Of a stretch of 64,000 nucleotides of DNA, positions 1 to 10,061 are shown one piece after another (the stretch's first letter is position 1; each line of letters opens with the position of its first letter). The notes beneath the pieces were generated by a model. The model was given only the letters and a program-made list of their open reading frames with translations. It was not told the DNA's origin and made no database searches. Source of the DNA: Alphaproteobacteria bacterium UBA6178 (GTDB lineage Bacteria > Pseudomonadota > Alphaproteobacteria > Rickettsiales > UBA3002); NCBI GenBank assembly GCA_002422205.1, contig DITS01000034.1:28902-92901 (forward strand), in the 5' to 3' direction. The translations under genes were made by a program, and so were the position numbers.

Positions 1-841
1 TTTTGCCCTCACGGATACCAAAATGCAGTTGCGGTTCGCTCACATTGCCCGTTGCACCCACATACCCAATCAAGTCGCCCTGCCCAACCTTATCACCTTT
101 TTTAACAATCATATCGCTCGCATGCGCATAAGCCGTCATCCAGTTGTTTTCATGGCGAATAATGACCATATTGCCATAGCCTTTCAGTTCATTACCGGCA
201 TAGACCACTTCGCCCTTTGCCGCCGACCAGATCGGCTCACCTTCCGATGCTTCAATATTAATACCGTCATTCACTAGCCCGTTGCGCTTCACACCAAAAC
301 CAGAAATAATCTTGCCCTCAGCCGGCCAGATAAAATTGCTGCTACGCGTATTAATCGAATCCAGCGCAGGCGGCGCTTTATCCGCCACCACCTTTGCTGC
401 CACATTCTCCTCATTTACTTCATCCATGGCTACCAACGGTGCCAACGCATCCGGCTGCAAATCCATAGCCACCGGTTCCAATGCGCTGTAAGACGCAGCA
501 GCCGGAGTGGCGCTCAGCATCGCCATTTGTGGCTCTGATTCCGGTAATTCACTCACACTAACAGGCATAGGCGGGGGCAAATCCTCTGCCGCCACTTCAA
601 CCGCAGGCACCGCCGCAGCTAAACCATACTGATGCGTATCACTTTGATATTTTGAGGCGATCTGATCATCCTGCTCCGCACGGAAACTATCGGAATAACG
701 CGGCACTTCCTGCATCCCCACATAGGTTGCGTCGCGGCCAAAAAACACATTGCCTTTATTGACCACATCCGCCGCATTTTGCTGCGCGCACGCGCACAAG
801 GCAAGCAAAGGCATCCCAATCATCATGGTGCGAGTAATCAT
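1..841 (-). CDS. LytM/M23-family lipoprotein, catalytically degenerate (NlpD/DipM-like), partial
   Basis: Envelope protein likely to control cell-wall hydrolases at division rather than cut peptidoglycan itself. The ATG at 841 follows a strong GGAGG ribosome site. About 280 codons are present and the frame runs off the left edge. Residues 1-18 form a lipoprotein signal ending in a lipobox-like LCAC (Cys18). Residues ~25-165 are Pro/Ala/Glu-rich linker with no LysM repeat visible. From ~170 a LytM domain begins (FIWPAEGKIISGFG, then YGNMVIIRH, TAYAHA and QLHFGIREG). The first zinc-ligand position, normally His in an HxxxD motif, reads NDGIN, as in non-catalytic LytM factors. It lies 84 nt downstream of pcm, probably in the same transcription unit as surE and pcm. 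Family is confident; the NlpD/DipM role is inference. Confidence 0.85.
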   Translation of the reverse strand, partial: MITRTMMIGMPLLALCACAQQNAADVVNKGNVFFGRDATYVGMQEVPRYSDSFRAEQDDQIASKYQSDTHQYGLAAAVPAVEVAAEDLPPPMPVSVSELPESEPQMAMLSATPAAASYSALEPVAMDLQPDALAPLVAMDEVNEENVAAKVVADKAPPALDSINTRSSNFIWPAEGKIISGFGVKRNGLVNDGINIEASEGEPIWSAAKGEVVYAGNELKGYGNMVIIRHENNWMTAYAHASDMIVKKGDKVGQGDLIGYVGATGNVSEPQLHFGIREGK

Positions 842-925
842 AGCATCCTCCGTCTGAGCGTCGGTTATTGTTGCCCCACTATAACCCATTTTTATTGTGG
901 ATAAAATAAAAATGATAAAAGCAAT

Positions 926-1579
926 TCAATCTTTTAATTCTTTTTCCTCAACCAAAGGTACGAACCGCACATCACTCAAGGGCGTCTTCACAAATGTCTC
1001 TCCTTCGCGCGTAATCCGAAACAACTTCTGCACTCCCCCTTCCGCTCCAAGCGGCACCACCATAATCCCATCAGGTGCTAATTGCTCCAGCAACTTATCC
1101 GGCAAGCTCGCCGCCGCTGCCGTCACCATAATCCGGTCATACGGCGCAGCACGCGACCAGCCCTTACTCCCATCACCCAGATGCGTGGTAATATTGCGCA
1201 AACCCATTGCCTCAAATCGCGCGCATGCGGTTTTATACAACCCCTCATGCCGCTCAATCGTATGCACCCGCCGCGCCAGCTTGGCCAGTATCGCCGCCTG
1301 ATAACCCGACCCCGTGCCAATCTCCAGCACTGTATGGCGGTCATTCACCTGCAATTCACTGGTCATAATCGCCACAATCGTCGGCTGGCTGATCGTTTGA
1401 TCATTCGCAATCGGCAATGGTCGGTCAGCATAGGCCTGATCAATAAAGGCATCACTCACAAACGCCTCACGCGGCACCGCTTCAATCGCCCCCAGCACCC
1501 GCGTATCCGTCACACCGTTGCGCCGCAACTGCATTACCAGTCGTATTTTATCTGCCTGTAATGCTGCATGCTCTATCAT
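926..1579 (-). CDS. pcm: protein-L-isoaspartate O-methyltransferase
   Basis: SAM-dependent enzyme (217 aa) that methylates isoaspartyl residues in damaged proteins, starting their repair. The family motif QTISQP is at residues 61-66 and the SAM-binding motif I LEIGTGSGY at 85-93. Length is normal. Its ATG overlaps the surE stop by 4 nt (ATGA), so the two are translationally coupled. surE-pcm pairing is widespread in proteobacteria and is taken as a stress/repair pair. Confidence 0.95.
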   Translation of the reverse strand: MIEHAALQADKIRLVMQLRRNGVTDTRVLGAIEAVPREAFVSDAFIDQAYADRPLPIANDQTISQPTIVAIMTSELQVNDRHTVLEIGTGSGYQAAILAKLARRVHTIERHEGLYKTACARFEAMGLRNITTHLGDGSKGWSRAAPYDRIMVTAAAASLPDKLLEQLAPDGIMVVPLGAEGGVQKLFRITREGETFVKTPLSDVRFVPLVEEKELKD

Positions 1580-2352
1580 GGCTCACACGTCGCACGCAGC
1601 GTATCCAGCGCACGGTAATCGGTCAAATCAAGGCTGAGCGGCGTCACCGTAATAAACCCAAGGTTAAGCTGCATATAATCCGCTGCCGGATGGTCATCAT
1701 ACGGCTCGTCCGATGGCCCACCAATCCAAAAATATGGGCGCCCGCGCGGATCAATCCGCTTCTCAAGCTTTTCCCCAATTTTACGCCGCCCTTGCGGACA
1801 CACCTTAATGCCCTTCACCAACGGCTCAGGCAAACCCGGAAAATTCACATTAATCAGCACACCTTTCGGCCAGCCCGTTTGCACCAGCTTACGAATCAGA
1901 TCAGGGCTGAAAATGCGCGGCACATTCCATTCCACCATCGTCGGATCAATCAGCCGCGTGCTGAATGCAATCGACGGAATATCCAGCAAAGTCCCCTCCA
2001 TCGCCGCCGCAATCGTGCCCGAATAGGTCACATCTTCCGCCACATTCAACCCGCGATTAATGCCGGACAAAATCAAATCGGGCCGTTTGTCAGGGATAAT
2101 CTGCAATATCGCCATCAGCACACAATCCGTCGGCGTACCCAGCACAGCATAACGCCGGTCATCTATTTTGCGCATGCGCAGCGGCTCATGCATGGTCAGC
2201 GAATGGCCCGCGCCGCTTTGTTCCTGCTCGGGTGCAATCACCCACACATCATCGCTCAATGTGCGTGCAATCGCCTCCAACACACCAATACCATCGGCAT
2301 TAATACCATCATCATTGGTCACTAAAATCCGCTTACTTGCTATATCGCTCAT
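1576..2352 (-). CDS. surE: 5'-nucleotidase SurE
   Basis: Metal-dependent nucleoside monophosphate phosphatase of 258 aa. The Asp pair of the SurE active site is in VTNDDG (D14, D15). Further metal/substrate residues lie in QSGAGHSLT (S46) and SGINRGLN (N99). The frame is open another 86 codons upstream, but those codons lie inside serS and lack family similarity. The ATG at 2352 overlaps the serS stop by 4 nt and puts the DD motif at the usual distance from the N terminus. It sits in the tatABC-serS-surE-pcm operon. Confidence 0.95.
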   Translation of the reverse strand: MSDIASKRILVTNDDGINADGIGVLEAIARTLSDDVWVIAPEQEQSGAGHSLTMHEPLRMRKIDDRRYAVLGTPTDCVLMAILQIIPDKRPDLILSGINRGLNVAEDVTYSGTIAAAMEGTLLDIPSIAFSTRLIDPTMVEWNVPRIFSPDLIRKLVQTGWPKGVLINVNFPGLPEPLVKGIKVCPQGRRKIGEKLEKRIDPRGRPYFWIGGPSDEPYDDHPAADYMQLNLGFITVTPLSLDLTDYRALDTLRATCEP

Positions 2353-3623
2353 GCCAAAATCACCTTCATCCCACCCATATAAGGCAGCAACACATCCGGT
2401 ACACGAATGCTGCCATCTGCCTGCTGATAATTCTCCATCACCGCCACCAGCGCACGGCCCACCGCCACGCCAGAGCCATTCAACGTATGCACAAATTGCG
2501 GCTTTGCTTCTGCCGTCTCGCGGTAACGCGCATTCATACGCCGCGCCTGAAAATCCCCGCAATTCGAGCAGCTCGATATTTCGCGGTAGGTATTTTGCGC
2601 TGGCAACCAAACTTCCAGATCATACGTTTTCTGCGCCCCAAACCCAGTATCACCACTACATAACAGCACCGTGCGATAAGGAAGCCCCAGCTTCTCGAGC
2701 ACCGTTTGCGCGCATTTCAGCATCCGCTCATGCTCCGCTTTCGATTCCTCAGGACGTGTAATACACACCATTTCCACTTTGCTAAATTGATGCTGCCGTA
2801 TCATGCCGCGCGTATCTTTGCCCGCAGAGCCCGCTTCAGACCTAAAGCATGGCGTGTGCGCGGTGTAGCGGCGCGGCAGCGTGTCATTGGCCACAATGGA
2901 CTCCGCAACGATATTGGTTAGCGATACTTCCGAGGTCGGAATCAAATAATGCTCAGTTGTCGTTTTGAACAAATCTTCCTCAAACTTCGGCAGCTGCCCC
3001 GTGCCGAACAATGCATTGTCGCGCACCAGATAAGGTGGGTTCACCTCAATAAAGCCATGCGCGTCGGTATGCAAATCCAGCATAAACTGCGCCAAGGCCC
3101 GCTCCAGCCGTGCCAGCGCCCCCGATAATACGACAAAGCGCGAGCCGGACATTTTCGCCGCCGCTTCAAAATCCATCATTCCCAGCGCCTCACCTAGCGC
3201 CACATGGTCTTTCGGCTCAAATCCCAGCTTGGTCGGCTCACCCCAAATATGCACTTGCACATTCGCGCTCTCATCCGCCCCATCAGGCACATCAGCTGCC
3301 AGTATATTCGGCAGCACAGCAAGTGCCGCAGCAACCGCATCCTCATCTTCTGCCTGCGCCTTAAACGCGGCGAGCTGCTCTTTAATTTCATTGGCTCGTT
3401 TCAGGCTCGCTTCCGCCTCCGCGTGTTTGCCTTGTCCTTTGAGCGCCCCAATCGACTTGGCCAGCGCATTACGCTCCTGTTCCATCACTTGCATAGTTTG
3501 TATGCTCTGGCGCTTGGCCTCATCCAACGCCAAAATCGCCGCCGACTGGCCAGCCAACCCGCGCCGCTGCATCGCTGCGTCAAACGCCTCGGGGTTTTCT
3601 CTAATCCATTTGATGTCGTGCAT
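2349..3623 (-). CDS. serS: serine--tRNA ligase
   Basis: Class II aminoacyl-tRNA synthetase of 424 aa that charges tRNA-Ser (and tRNA-Sec if present). The N-terminal ~110 residues are the charged antiparallel coiled-coil arm that reads the tRNA long variable arm. Class II motif 2 is visible as [15 protein letters not shown] and motif 3 as [16 protein letters not shown] near the C terminus. The start codon lies 23 nt inside the 3' end of tatC, so translation is probably coupled to the Tat genes. Confidence 0.97.
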   Translation of the reverse strand: MHDIKWIRENPEAFDAAMQRRGLAGQSAAILALDEAKRQSIQTMQVMEQERNALAKSIGALKGQGKHAEAEASLKRANEIKEQLAAFKAQAEDEDAVAAALAVLPNILAADVPDGADESANVQVHIWGEPTKLGFEPKDHVALGEALGMMDFEAAAKMSGSRFVVLSGALARLERALAQFMLDLHTDAHGFIEVNPPYLVRDNALFGTGQLPKFEEDLFKTTTEHYLIPTSEVSLTNIVAESIVANDTLPRRYTAHTPCFRSEAGSAGKDTRGMIRQHQFSKVEMVCITRPEESKAEHERMLKCAQTVLEKLGLPYRTVLLCSGDTGFGAQKTYDLEVWLPAQNTYREISSCSNCGDFQARRMNARYRETAEAKPQFVHTLNGSGVAVGRALVAVMENYQQADGSIRVPDVLLPYMGGMKVILA

Positions 3624-4371
3624 GTTTTTTTTCCATCATTGCGCAAGTCAGAATCGATATCTCATAAAGACAATAAAGCGGTATGAAAAGGGCAATCTGG
3701 CTGATCACATCCGGCGGCGTCAAAATGGCTGCCGCTGTGATAATCATGACAACAGCATATTTGCGCCCGCGCCGCAAGGTGCGCACCCTCACCATCCCCA
3801 TCCGCGCCATCAGCGTAAGCGCCACCGGCAGCTGAAACGCAAGCCCGAACGCAAATAACAGCTGTATCACCAGCGATAAATATTCTCCTACCTTGGCTTC
3901 CAGCTGAATCGGCAGCCCCATAGTGCCACCATTGCTCTCAAAGCCAATAAAAAACTCCCACGCCATCGGAATCACCAAAAAATACGCCAGCGCGACACCA
4001 GTAAAAAATAACAGTGGCGCAATAATCAGATAGGGCAGCAGCACATATTTTTCATTTTTGTATAAGCCCGGCGCTAAAAACATATAAAACTGCGCCGCAA
4101 TCACCGGAAACGCCACCGCCAGCGCCGCATACAGCGCCAGCTTTACATAGGTAAAAAACGTTTCGGTCAGGCTGGTATAAATCAGCCGCCGCTGCGATTC
4201 ATGGTCAAATGAATTGGCCAACGGCTCCACCAGCACGGCATAAATCACATCAACAAAATAATAGCAGCCGATAAATGCAATCAACCACGCCGCGCAGGCA
4301 ATCATCACGCGTTTGCGCAGCTCGATCAGATGCGCGATCAAAGGCGCGCGACTGGCTTCCACCTCACTCAT
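3601..4371 (-). CDS. tatC: Sec-independent protein translocase subunit TatC
   Basis: Six-helix inner-membrane receptor of the twin-arginine translocase (256 aa); it binds the RR signal peptide and nucleates the TatABC complex. The family N-terminal signature HLIELRKR is at about residues 14-21, followed by six hydrophobic segments. The gene overlaps tatB by 8 nt upstream and serS by 23 nt downstream. Confidence 0.96.
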   Translation of the reverse strand: MSEVEASRAPLIAHLIELRKRVMIACAAWLIAFIGCYYFVDVIYAVLVEPLANSFDHESQRRLIYTSLTETFFTYVKLALYAALAVAFPVIAAQFYMFLAPGLYKNEKYVLLPYLIIAPLLFFTGVALAYFLVIPMAWEFFIGFESNGGTMGLPIQLEAKVGEYLSLVIQLLFAFGLAFQLPVALTLMARMGMVRVRTLRRGRKYAVVMIITAAAILTPPDVISQIALFIPLYCLYEISILTCAMMEKKHARHQMD

Positions 4372-4651
4372 CGCTTGGCTTTCCGTCCTTTTTCATCAAT
4401 TCGCTGATGTCGTAAATCTCCTGATAGTCACCATTTTGGTCAATCAGATAGCGGGTTTCTTTTTTAAAATCGTCCACGCCCGACTCATTGACAATATCGT
4501 CCACGCTTTGGCGCACATCCTGCATCATGCCCTGCACCTGCTTAAACAGATTCATCACGGCGCGGATCACTTTGGGCAAATCCTGCGGGCCAATCACCAC
4601 CAGCGCTACCACGCTGATAAGCAGCAATTCGGCGAAGGACAGATCAAACAT
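4364..4651 (-). CDS. tatB: Sec-independent protein translocase subunit TatB
   Basis: 95-residue Tat component with one N-terminal helix followed by an amphipathic helix and a polar tail. The TatB signature is the early glutamate and the hinge IGPQDLPKV at about residues 20-28. It partners TatC in twin-arginine substrate recognition. Short for TatB (often 120-170 aa), because the C-terminal tail is reduced. Its ATG overlaps the tatA stop by one base. Confidence 0.93.
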   Translation of the reverse strand: MFDLSFAELLLISVVALVVIGPQDLPKVIRAVMNLFKQVQGMMQDVRQSVDDIVNESGVDDFKKETRYLIDQNGDYQEIYDISELMKKDGKPSDE

Positions 4652-4833
4652 TAGTCAGCTTTGGTTTTATCTTGGGTGATTTCTTTGCTCTCGGCCTCGT
4701 CGCCTTTCAGCCCGTCACGTAAGGAGCGCACGCCTTTGCCCACATCCCCCATTACACGTGGCAGTTTGCCTGCGCCAAAAATCACAAACACAATCACCAA
4801 AATCAGAACCAGCTGCCAGATACCAATACTCAT
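4651..4833 (-). CDS. tatA: Sec-independent protein translocase subunit TatA
   Basis: 60-residue pore-forming Tat component. A transmembrane helix (about residues 5-20) is followed by the FGAGKLP hinge and an amphipathic helix, then a short charged tail. It is the first gene of the tatA-tatB-tatC-serS-surE-pcm run. The 60-nt gap to nagZ upstream is the likeliest site for the operon promoter, though transcription may also continue from nagZ. Confidence 0.95.
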   Translation of the reverse strand: MSIGIWQLVLILVIVFVIFGAGKLPRVMGDVGKGVRSLRDGLKGDEAESKEITQDKTKAD

Positions 4834-4893
4834 GTGAAACCTCTAATTACTATTTGCGGCACGCTAGCATAAAGCCATAGCCGCCACAATGCT

Positions 4894-5910
4894 TTACGCA
4901 GCGTACAGCTTCGGCATTAACACGTCCAGTTCGGCCTCAAGCAATGCCATGTCCATTTGCGCCGGATAGGCTATCGTAGCAAATGCCCGCTTAACACGTG
5001 CCAGCCCTTGCGCTGACAAGGCTTGCGCCCCTGCCGCCACGCGTGACATTTCCGGCAAGTCGCCATTACAATGCAATACAACATCACAACCCGCCGCCAG
5101 CGCATGGGTCGACAACTCCGCCAAATCACCTTTCAACGCCTTCATCGAAATATCATCGCTCATCAGTAACCCGTCAAAGCCGATTTGCTCCCGAATCAAT
5201 GCAATTGCGCGCGGAGACAGCGTCGCCGGCTGCTCTTCATCAATCGCGCTGTAACGAATATGCGCTGTCATCGCCATCGGCAAATCGGCCAGCTGCTTAA
5301 ACGGCACAAAATCCGATTGCTCGAGCACTTCCAGTGCCTCGCCCACCACGGGCAGTTCAAAATGACTATCCGCCAGCGCTCGCCCATGACCGGGAATATG
5401 TTTCAATACCGGCATCACACCGCCATCCATCAGCCCTTGCGCCTGCGCGCGTGCTAGCGGCACAACCTCCGCTGCACTCCGGCCAAAGGCGCGATCACCA
5501 ATAATATCATGCGCTCCATCAAGCCTTAAATCAGCGCAAGGTGCACAGTTGGTATTAATCCCCAACGCACGCAAATCCGCCGCAATCAATCGCGCATTTA
5601 AATAACAAGCACGCAAGCCCTCATCGAGCGACGCGCGCGCCATATCCACAAAAGCCTCAGCCGCCGGATAAGCCCGCCAATGCGGCGGTTTCAGCCGCGC
5701 CACGCGCCCGCCTTCCTGATCAATCAATATCGGTACATCGCGATGCGACACCGTCGATTTCAGCTCCGCCACCAATTCACGGATTTGATCGGGCGACGAA
5801 CAATTACGCGCAAATAAAATAAAGCCCAACGGTTGCTGATCAGCAAAAAACTGCATTTCTTCGGTGCTTAAATGCTCACCCTTACAGCCAAAAATTACTG
5901 CGCTCACCAT
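4894..5910 (-). CDS. nagZ: beta-N-acetylhexosaminidase (glycoside hydrolase family 3)
   Basis: Cytoplasmic enzyme that removes GlcNAc from anhydromuropeptides during cell-wall recycling. The GH3 NagZ signature KHIPGHG is at residues 170-176 with the catalytic DSH loop at 181-183. The nucleophile Asp lies in the later MSDDISM motif. The frame is open to 5964, but the ATG at 5910 follows a GGGAAG ribosome site and clears the stop of the upstream SPOR gene, giving 338 aa. With amgK and murU at 46.6-48.4 kb it suggests anabolic recycling of MurNAc and GlcNAc. Confidence 0.93.
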   Translation of the reverse strand: MVSAVIFGCKGEHLSTEEMQFFADQQPLGFILFARNCSSPDQIRELVAELKSTVSHRDVPILIDQEGGRVARLKPPHWRAYPAAEAFVDMARASLDEGLRACYLNARLIAADLRALGINTNCAPCADLRLDGAHDIIGDRAFGRSAAEVVPLARAQAQGLMDGGVMPVLKHIPGHGRALADSHFELPVVGEALEVLEQSDFVPFKQLADLPMAMTAHIRYSAIDEEQPATLSPRAIALIREQIGFDGLLMSDDISMKALKGDLAELSTHALAAGCDVVLHCNGDLPEMSRVAAGAQALSAQGLARVKRAFATIAYPAQMDMALLEAELDVLMPKLYAA

Positions 5911-5912
5911 AA

Positions 5913-6716
5913 TTACTTCCCAACCGGAAAGCAGCCCTGATTTTGCGCACTCAATGCCGCACAAGCCGATTTTGCTGCATCATCCGACGCATAACCACCC
6001 ACGCGCAAGCGATAATACACGCCCTTAGCGCCCAAATCCGCACGGATAATTTCATGGGCTTTACCACTCAGCACGCTATGCGCCGCGCGTACCTTGTTCC
6101 AGGTTTGCTCGGCCTCGCCTTGCGAGCGAAAAGCCCCCAACTGAATTTTATAACCCGACATGCTGGCACTAGCGGGTGCCGCTTTAGGTGCAGCAGGCGA
6201 CGGTTGCGCTAATGGCGCAAGCTTAGGGGCTTCCACAGGTTTAGGCTGTTCCTTAGGCGCTTCTACAGCAGGCGGCGTCACCTTGGGTACTTCTTTTGCA
6301 ACCACAGGCTTATTTGCCTGTTGTGTTTCATTCGCCGCGTTTTGCAATATCGCTGCTATTTTCTCATCAGCGGCAGTCGGCTCTTTATCCATATCCTCAG
6401 GCAGCACCACTTCCTCTTCGCTATCCAGCACCACCGTATCACCACTCGGCTTAGCATCCGGATTCACGGCCTGATAAATGGTTTTTTCCTGATGCGGAAA
6501 TTCCATTCCGCCCGGGTCTTCCGGCGCTTCTTTAATCGGGCTGCTATCGGCCTCAATCACCACCACATCACCGGTTTGCACACTTTTCGTGCCGGTATAA
6601 TATGCATACCATGCCAGCGAAAAAAAGCCTGCCACCGCAAGCAACAGTACCACAATCGACATCCAGCGCATACTGGGATTTTCAGCGTCATCATAATCAT
6701 CATAATCGGTCTGCAT
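5913..6716 (-). CDS. SPOR-domain membrane protein
   Basis: Bitopic inner-membrane protein of 267 aa. It has a short acidic cytoplasmic N terminus (DYDDYDDAE), one membrane helix at about residues 18-40, a periplasmic Pro/Ala/Lys-rich linker (~60-185), and a C-terminal SPOR domain (~188-267, GYKIQLGAFRSQGEAEQ and the later RLRVGGY). SPOR domains bind denuded glycan strands at the septum, so a division role like FtsN or DedD is likely but unproven. It starts directly after the argS stop with no gap and is followed by nagZ, linking it to cell-wall metabolism. Confidence 0.9.
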   Translation of the reverse strand: MQTDYDDYDDAENPSMRWMSIVVLLLAVAGFFSLAWYAYYTGTKSVQTGDVVVIEADSSPIKEAPEDPGGMEFPHQEKTIYQAVNPDAKPSGDTVVLDSEEEVVLPEDMDKEPTAADEKIAAILQNAANETQQANKPVVAKEVPKVTPPAVEAPKEQPKPVEAPKLAPLAQPSPAAPKAAPASASMSGYKIQLGAFRSQGEAEQTWNKVRAAHSVLSGKAHEIIRADLGAKGVYYRLRVGGYASDDAAKSACAALSAQNQGCFPVGK

Positions 6717-8465
6717 CTAAAGCTCCTCTGCAGGTGTCACACCAAGCACGGTAAGCGCCGAGGCTACTACGACAGTAACCGCCCGGGCAAGACTTAATCG
6801 CGCCGCTGTGAGTTGCGGGTCATCACGAACCACAAAGCGTAATTCCTCCGCCCCGTTACCCATATTCCATAATCCATGAAAAGCAGCCGCCACCTCCTGC
6901 ACATAAAAGGCAATGCGATGTGGCTCATAAGCCATCGCCGCCGCCTCCACCATGCGCGGATATTGCGCCAATAATTGAATAAGCCCCAACTCCGCAGGCG
7001 ATGCCAAAAGCGCCAGCAACGACGCATCTGGCTGCGCGGATTGCGCCAATGCTTCGGGCATTTCACCCCCCGCCAGCCGCAACAGCGATTTGGCCCGCGC
7101 ATGCGCATATTGCACATAAAATACCGGATTCTCTTTCGATTGTTCCTTCACCTTATCCAGATCAAAATCCATCACCATATCGCTTTTGCGCGTCAACATA
7201 ATAAAACGCAAAATATCTTTGCCCACGGCCTCCAGCACATCGCGCGCCGTTTCAAAGTTGCCCGCCCGCTTCGACATTTTCACCGGCTCGCCATCTTTCA
7301 GCAAATTCACCATCTGACACAGCTTAATATCGGTTGCCACCTTGCGGTCGCTCAGCGCGCTGATCGCCGCTTCCATCCGCTTACGATAGCCACCATGATC
7401 AGCACCCAGCATATACACCAGCGTATCAAACCCGCGTGCAATCTTATGCTGCGCATAGGCCAAATCGGCAGCAAAATAAGTGTAGCTCCCATCCGGCTTT
7501 TGCAATGCGCGGTCCACATCATCCCCATAATCGGTAGATTTGAACAATAACTGCTCGCGCTCTTCCCAATCCGCTGGCTTCTTGCCTTTAGGCGGCTCCA
7601 GCACCCCACGGTAAATCAATCCTTTGGCGGTAAGCAGGCCTATTGCCTCGGGAATTTTACCCCCCTCATACAACGATTTTTCCGATATAAACACATCATG
7701 CTGAATGCCAAGCGCTAGCAAATCATCCTTAATCATGGCCAGCATCGATTCAATCGCAAAAGCTTTCACATCTTCCAGCCATTCGCTCTCACCCTTGCCC
7801 AGCAAATCCGTGCCATGCACCTGCTTAAGCGACTCGCCCACCGCAATTAAATACTCACCCGGATACAACCCCGCCGGAATGTCGATCGCTTCGCCGCACG
7901 CCTCGCGGTAGCGCAAATAAGCCGAACGCGCCAACACATCCACCTGCGCCCCAGCGTCATTAATGTAATATTCCTTGGTAACCTTGTAGCCCGCCTTCAG
8001 CAGCAAAAGCGCCAGCGCATCGCCATAAACCGCCCCGCGCGTATGCCCCACATGCAGCGGCCCCGTCGGATTGGCCGATACATATTCCACATTAATATCG
8101 CGTCCCGCCCCAATAGCGGAATTGCCATAACTGTTACCCGCACTCAAAATATCATATACCGCGCCTTGCCAAAAGGCAGGGGCAAAGCGCACATTAATAA
8201 AGCCCGGCCCTGCAATCTGCACATCCGTTACATTATCCAGCAACCGCAATGCTTGCGCAATCGGCTCCGCCACCGCGCGCGGGTTCGATTTTGTTTGCCC
8301 AGCCAGCACCATCGCCGCATTAGTGGCCATATCCCCATGCGACGCATCGCGCGGCGGCTCCACCGTCACCGCATCCAAAGACGCGTCGGCAGGCAGCGCC
8401 CCTTGCCCTTTCATTTCCTCAAGTATCACATAAAGTTTTTCTTTTAAGTCACTATATAAATTCAT
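6717..8465 (-). CDS. argS: arginine--tRNA ligase
   Basis: Class I synthetase of 582 aa that charges tRNA-Arg. The HIGH-like motif is HVGH at residues 138-141 (PTGPLHVGHTRG) and the KMSKS-like motif is KMSKR. An N-terminal additional domain and the C-terminal DALR-type anticodon-binding domain are at the expected places. The argS-SPOR-nagZ arrangement with dgt just upstream is a familiar alphaproteobacterial neighbourhood. Confidence 0.97.
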   Translation of the reverse strand: MNLYSDLKEKLYVILEEMKGQGALPADASLDAVTVEPPRDASHGDMATNAAMVLAGQTKSNPRAVAEPIAQALRLLDNVTDVQIAGPGFINVRFAPAFWQGAVYDILSAGNSYGNSAIGAGRDINVEYVSANPTGPLHVGHTRGAVYGDALALLLLKAGYKVTKEYYINDAGAQVDVLARSAYLRYREACGEAIDIPAGLYPGEYLIAVGESLKQVHGTDLLGKGESEWLEDVKAFAIESMLAMIKDDLLALGIQHDVFISEKSLYEGGKIPEAIGLLTAKGLIYRGVLEPPKGKKPADWEEREQLLFKSTDYGDDVDRALQKPDGSYTYFAADLAYAQHKIARGFDTLVYMLGADHGGYRKRMEAAISALSDRKVATDIKLCQMVNLLKDGEPVKMSKRAGNFETARDVLEAVGKDILRFIMLTRKSDMVMDFDLDKVKEQSKENPVFYVQYAHARAKSLLRLAGGEMPEALAQSAQPDASLLALLASPAELGLIQLLAQYPRMVEAAAMAYEPHRIAFYVQEVAAAFHGLWNMGNGAEELRFVVRDDPQLTAARLSLARAVTVVVASALTVLGVTPAEEL

Positions 8466-8470
8466 ATTAA

Positions 8471-9631
8471 TTATATTCTTGTTGTAGGGTCAAACACGCG
8501 GGCATATTCTTCTAACGCGAAGCGGTCAGTCATACCAGCGATAAAATCGCACACCGCCTCCGCTGTTTGCTGGCTTTGAGGCTCACCCGTTAGCGCAAAC
8601 CATGTGGGCGGCAAACAATCAGGCTCCGACAGATAAAAACGAAACAACTCCTGAATCACCCGTCTCGCCTTACTCGTCATCCGATTCACTTTAAAATGCC
8701 GGTACATCCTATTCTTTAAAAAGCTTTTTATAGCTTTGTTAACCACTTGCATCTCATCCGAAAAATGCACCACCGGCTGCCCCAGCTGGCGAATATCCTC
8801 TACACTGGCAATCGGATGCGCCGCAATATTCTGTTTGGTTTGTTCAATCAAATCCGCCACCATGCGGTTAATCAACCGCCGTATCACTTCATGCGTGCGC
8901 CGGTGATTATCAAGCCCAGCATGATGCGCATCCACCTCCGCCACAATATTACCCACCAATGGTAGCTCCGCCAACTCCGCCAGCGTAAAGAAATTCGCAC
9001 GCAAACCATCTTCAATATCATGGTTATTATACGCAATATCATCCGCGAGTGATGCCAGCTGCGCCTCAGCGCTCGCATGCGTATGAATTTCCAAATCATG
9101 TTGCTGCAGATATTCCGCCATCGCCCGTGGTACATCATGTACCGGGCCATTATGCTTGGCCAAACCTTCAAGGGTTTCCCATGTCAGGTTGAGGCCATTA
9201 AATCCCGCGTAGCGCGCTTCCAGCTGCGTCAATATCCGCAATGTCTGTGCATTATGGTCAAACCCGCCAAAGGGTGCCATTGCCGCGTTCAGCCCGTCTT
9301 CGCCCGCATGGCCAAAAGGCGTATGCCCCAAATCATGCGCCAGCGCCAGCGCCTCGCCCAAATCCTCATTCAGCCCCAGCACCCGACACATCGAACGCGA
9401 TAATTGGGACACTTCAAGGCTATGTGTCAATCGGGTGCGGTAATGATCACCCTCATGATTGACAAAAACTTGTGTTTTATATTCCAGCCGCCGAAACGCC
9501 GCCGAGTGAATAATCCGGTCACGATCCCGCTGATACGGCGTGCGCATGCCGCATTCATCCTCCGCATGCAACCGCCCGCGTGACGCATCGGGCAAGCAAG
9601 CATAAGGTGCAAATGATTGAGTATATTCCAT
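8471..9631 (-). CDS. dgt: deoxyguanosinetriphosphate triphosphohydrolase-like protein (HD domain)
   Basis: HD-superfamily dNTP triphosphohydrolase of 386 aa that cleaves dNTPs to nucleoside and triphosphate, shaping the dNTP pool. Metal-binding residues are H70 (RLTHSLEV), H99-D100 (LAHDLGHTPFGH) and an Asp in SLADDIAYNNHD (197/198). The length fits the shorter alphaproteobacterial Dgt subfamily. It starts the argS-directed minus-strand group and is divergent from erpA across a 91-bp gap. Confidence 0.94.
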   Translation of the reverse strand: MEYTQSFAPYACLPDASRGRLHAEDECGMRTPYQRDRDRIIHSAAFRRLEYKTQVFVNHEGDHYRTRLTHSLEVSQLSRSMCRVLGLNEDLGEALALAHDLGHTPFGHAGEDGLNAAMAPFGGFDHNAQTLRILTQLEARYAGFNGLNLTWETLEGLAKHNGPVHDVPRAMAEYLQQHDLEIHTHASAEAQLASLADDIAYNNHDIEDGLRANFFTLAELAELPLVGNIVAEVDAHHAGLDNHRRTHEVIRRLINRMVADLIEQTKQNIAAHPIASVEDIRQLGQPVVHFSDEMQVVNKAIKSFLKNRMYRHFKVNRMTSKARRVIQELFRFYLSEPDCLPPTWFALTGEPQSQQTAEAVCDFIAGMTDRFALEEYARVFDPTTRI

Positions 9632-9722
9632 AGCCCGTTGCTACAATGCTTTCACAGCCGAGTCCAGAGCGGAGTGCCTATCAGCCCTTGTTTTTGCCAG
9701 CAAATAGCCATACATTAAAAGT

Positions 9723-10061
9723 ATGAGTACACCTATACTGCATATATCCGATTCAGCCGCCACGCGCATCGCCCATTTGCTGGGCACCGAGCCCGAGGGC
9801 AGCAAGCTGCGCGTCTCGGTTTTGGGTGGCGGCTGTTCCGGCTTCCAGTATCATTTCGAATTTGATCCCAAACCACTCGCCGAGGACGATAAAATATTCG
9901 AAAAATCCGGCGCGCAAGTCGTGGTAGACGATACATCCTTAGAGCTGCTCAATGAATCAATGATCGATTACATCGAAACATTGGGTGCCGCCGCATTCGA
10001 AATCAAAAACCCGCAAGCCACCGCTTCCTGCGGCTGCGGCAATTCATTTTCCGTCGCCTGA
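9723..10061 (+). CDS. erpA: iron-sulfur cluster insertion protein ErpA (A-type carrier)
   Basis: 112-residue HesB/IscA-family carrier that hands Fe-S clusters to target enzymes. The three cluster-ligand cysteines are in place: C38 (GGGCSG) and C103/C105 in the C-terminal SCGCG motif. It overlaps xthA by one base (TGATG). IscX is also encoded in this window (48842-49039), but no other Fe-S assembly genes are near. Confidence 0.94.
   Translation: MSTPILHISDSAATRIAHLLGTEPEGSKLRVSVLGGGCSGFQYHFEFDPKPLAEDDKIFEKSGAQVVVDDTSLELLNESMIDYIETLGAAAFEIKNPQATASCGCGNSFSVA

Noticed and set aside
1561..2325. 254-codon plus-strand frame antisense to surE
   Set aside because: Arg/His/Asn-rich composition is typical of antisense shadow; surE has clear family motifs and operon overlaps.
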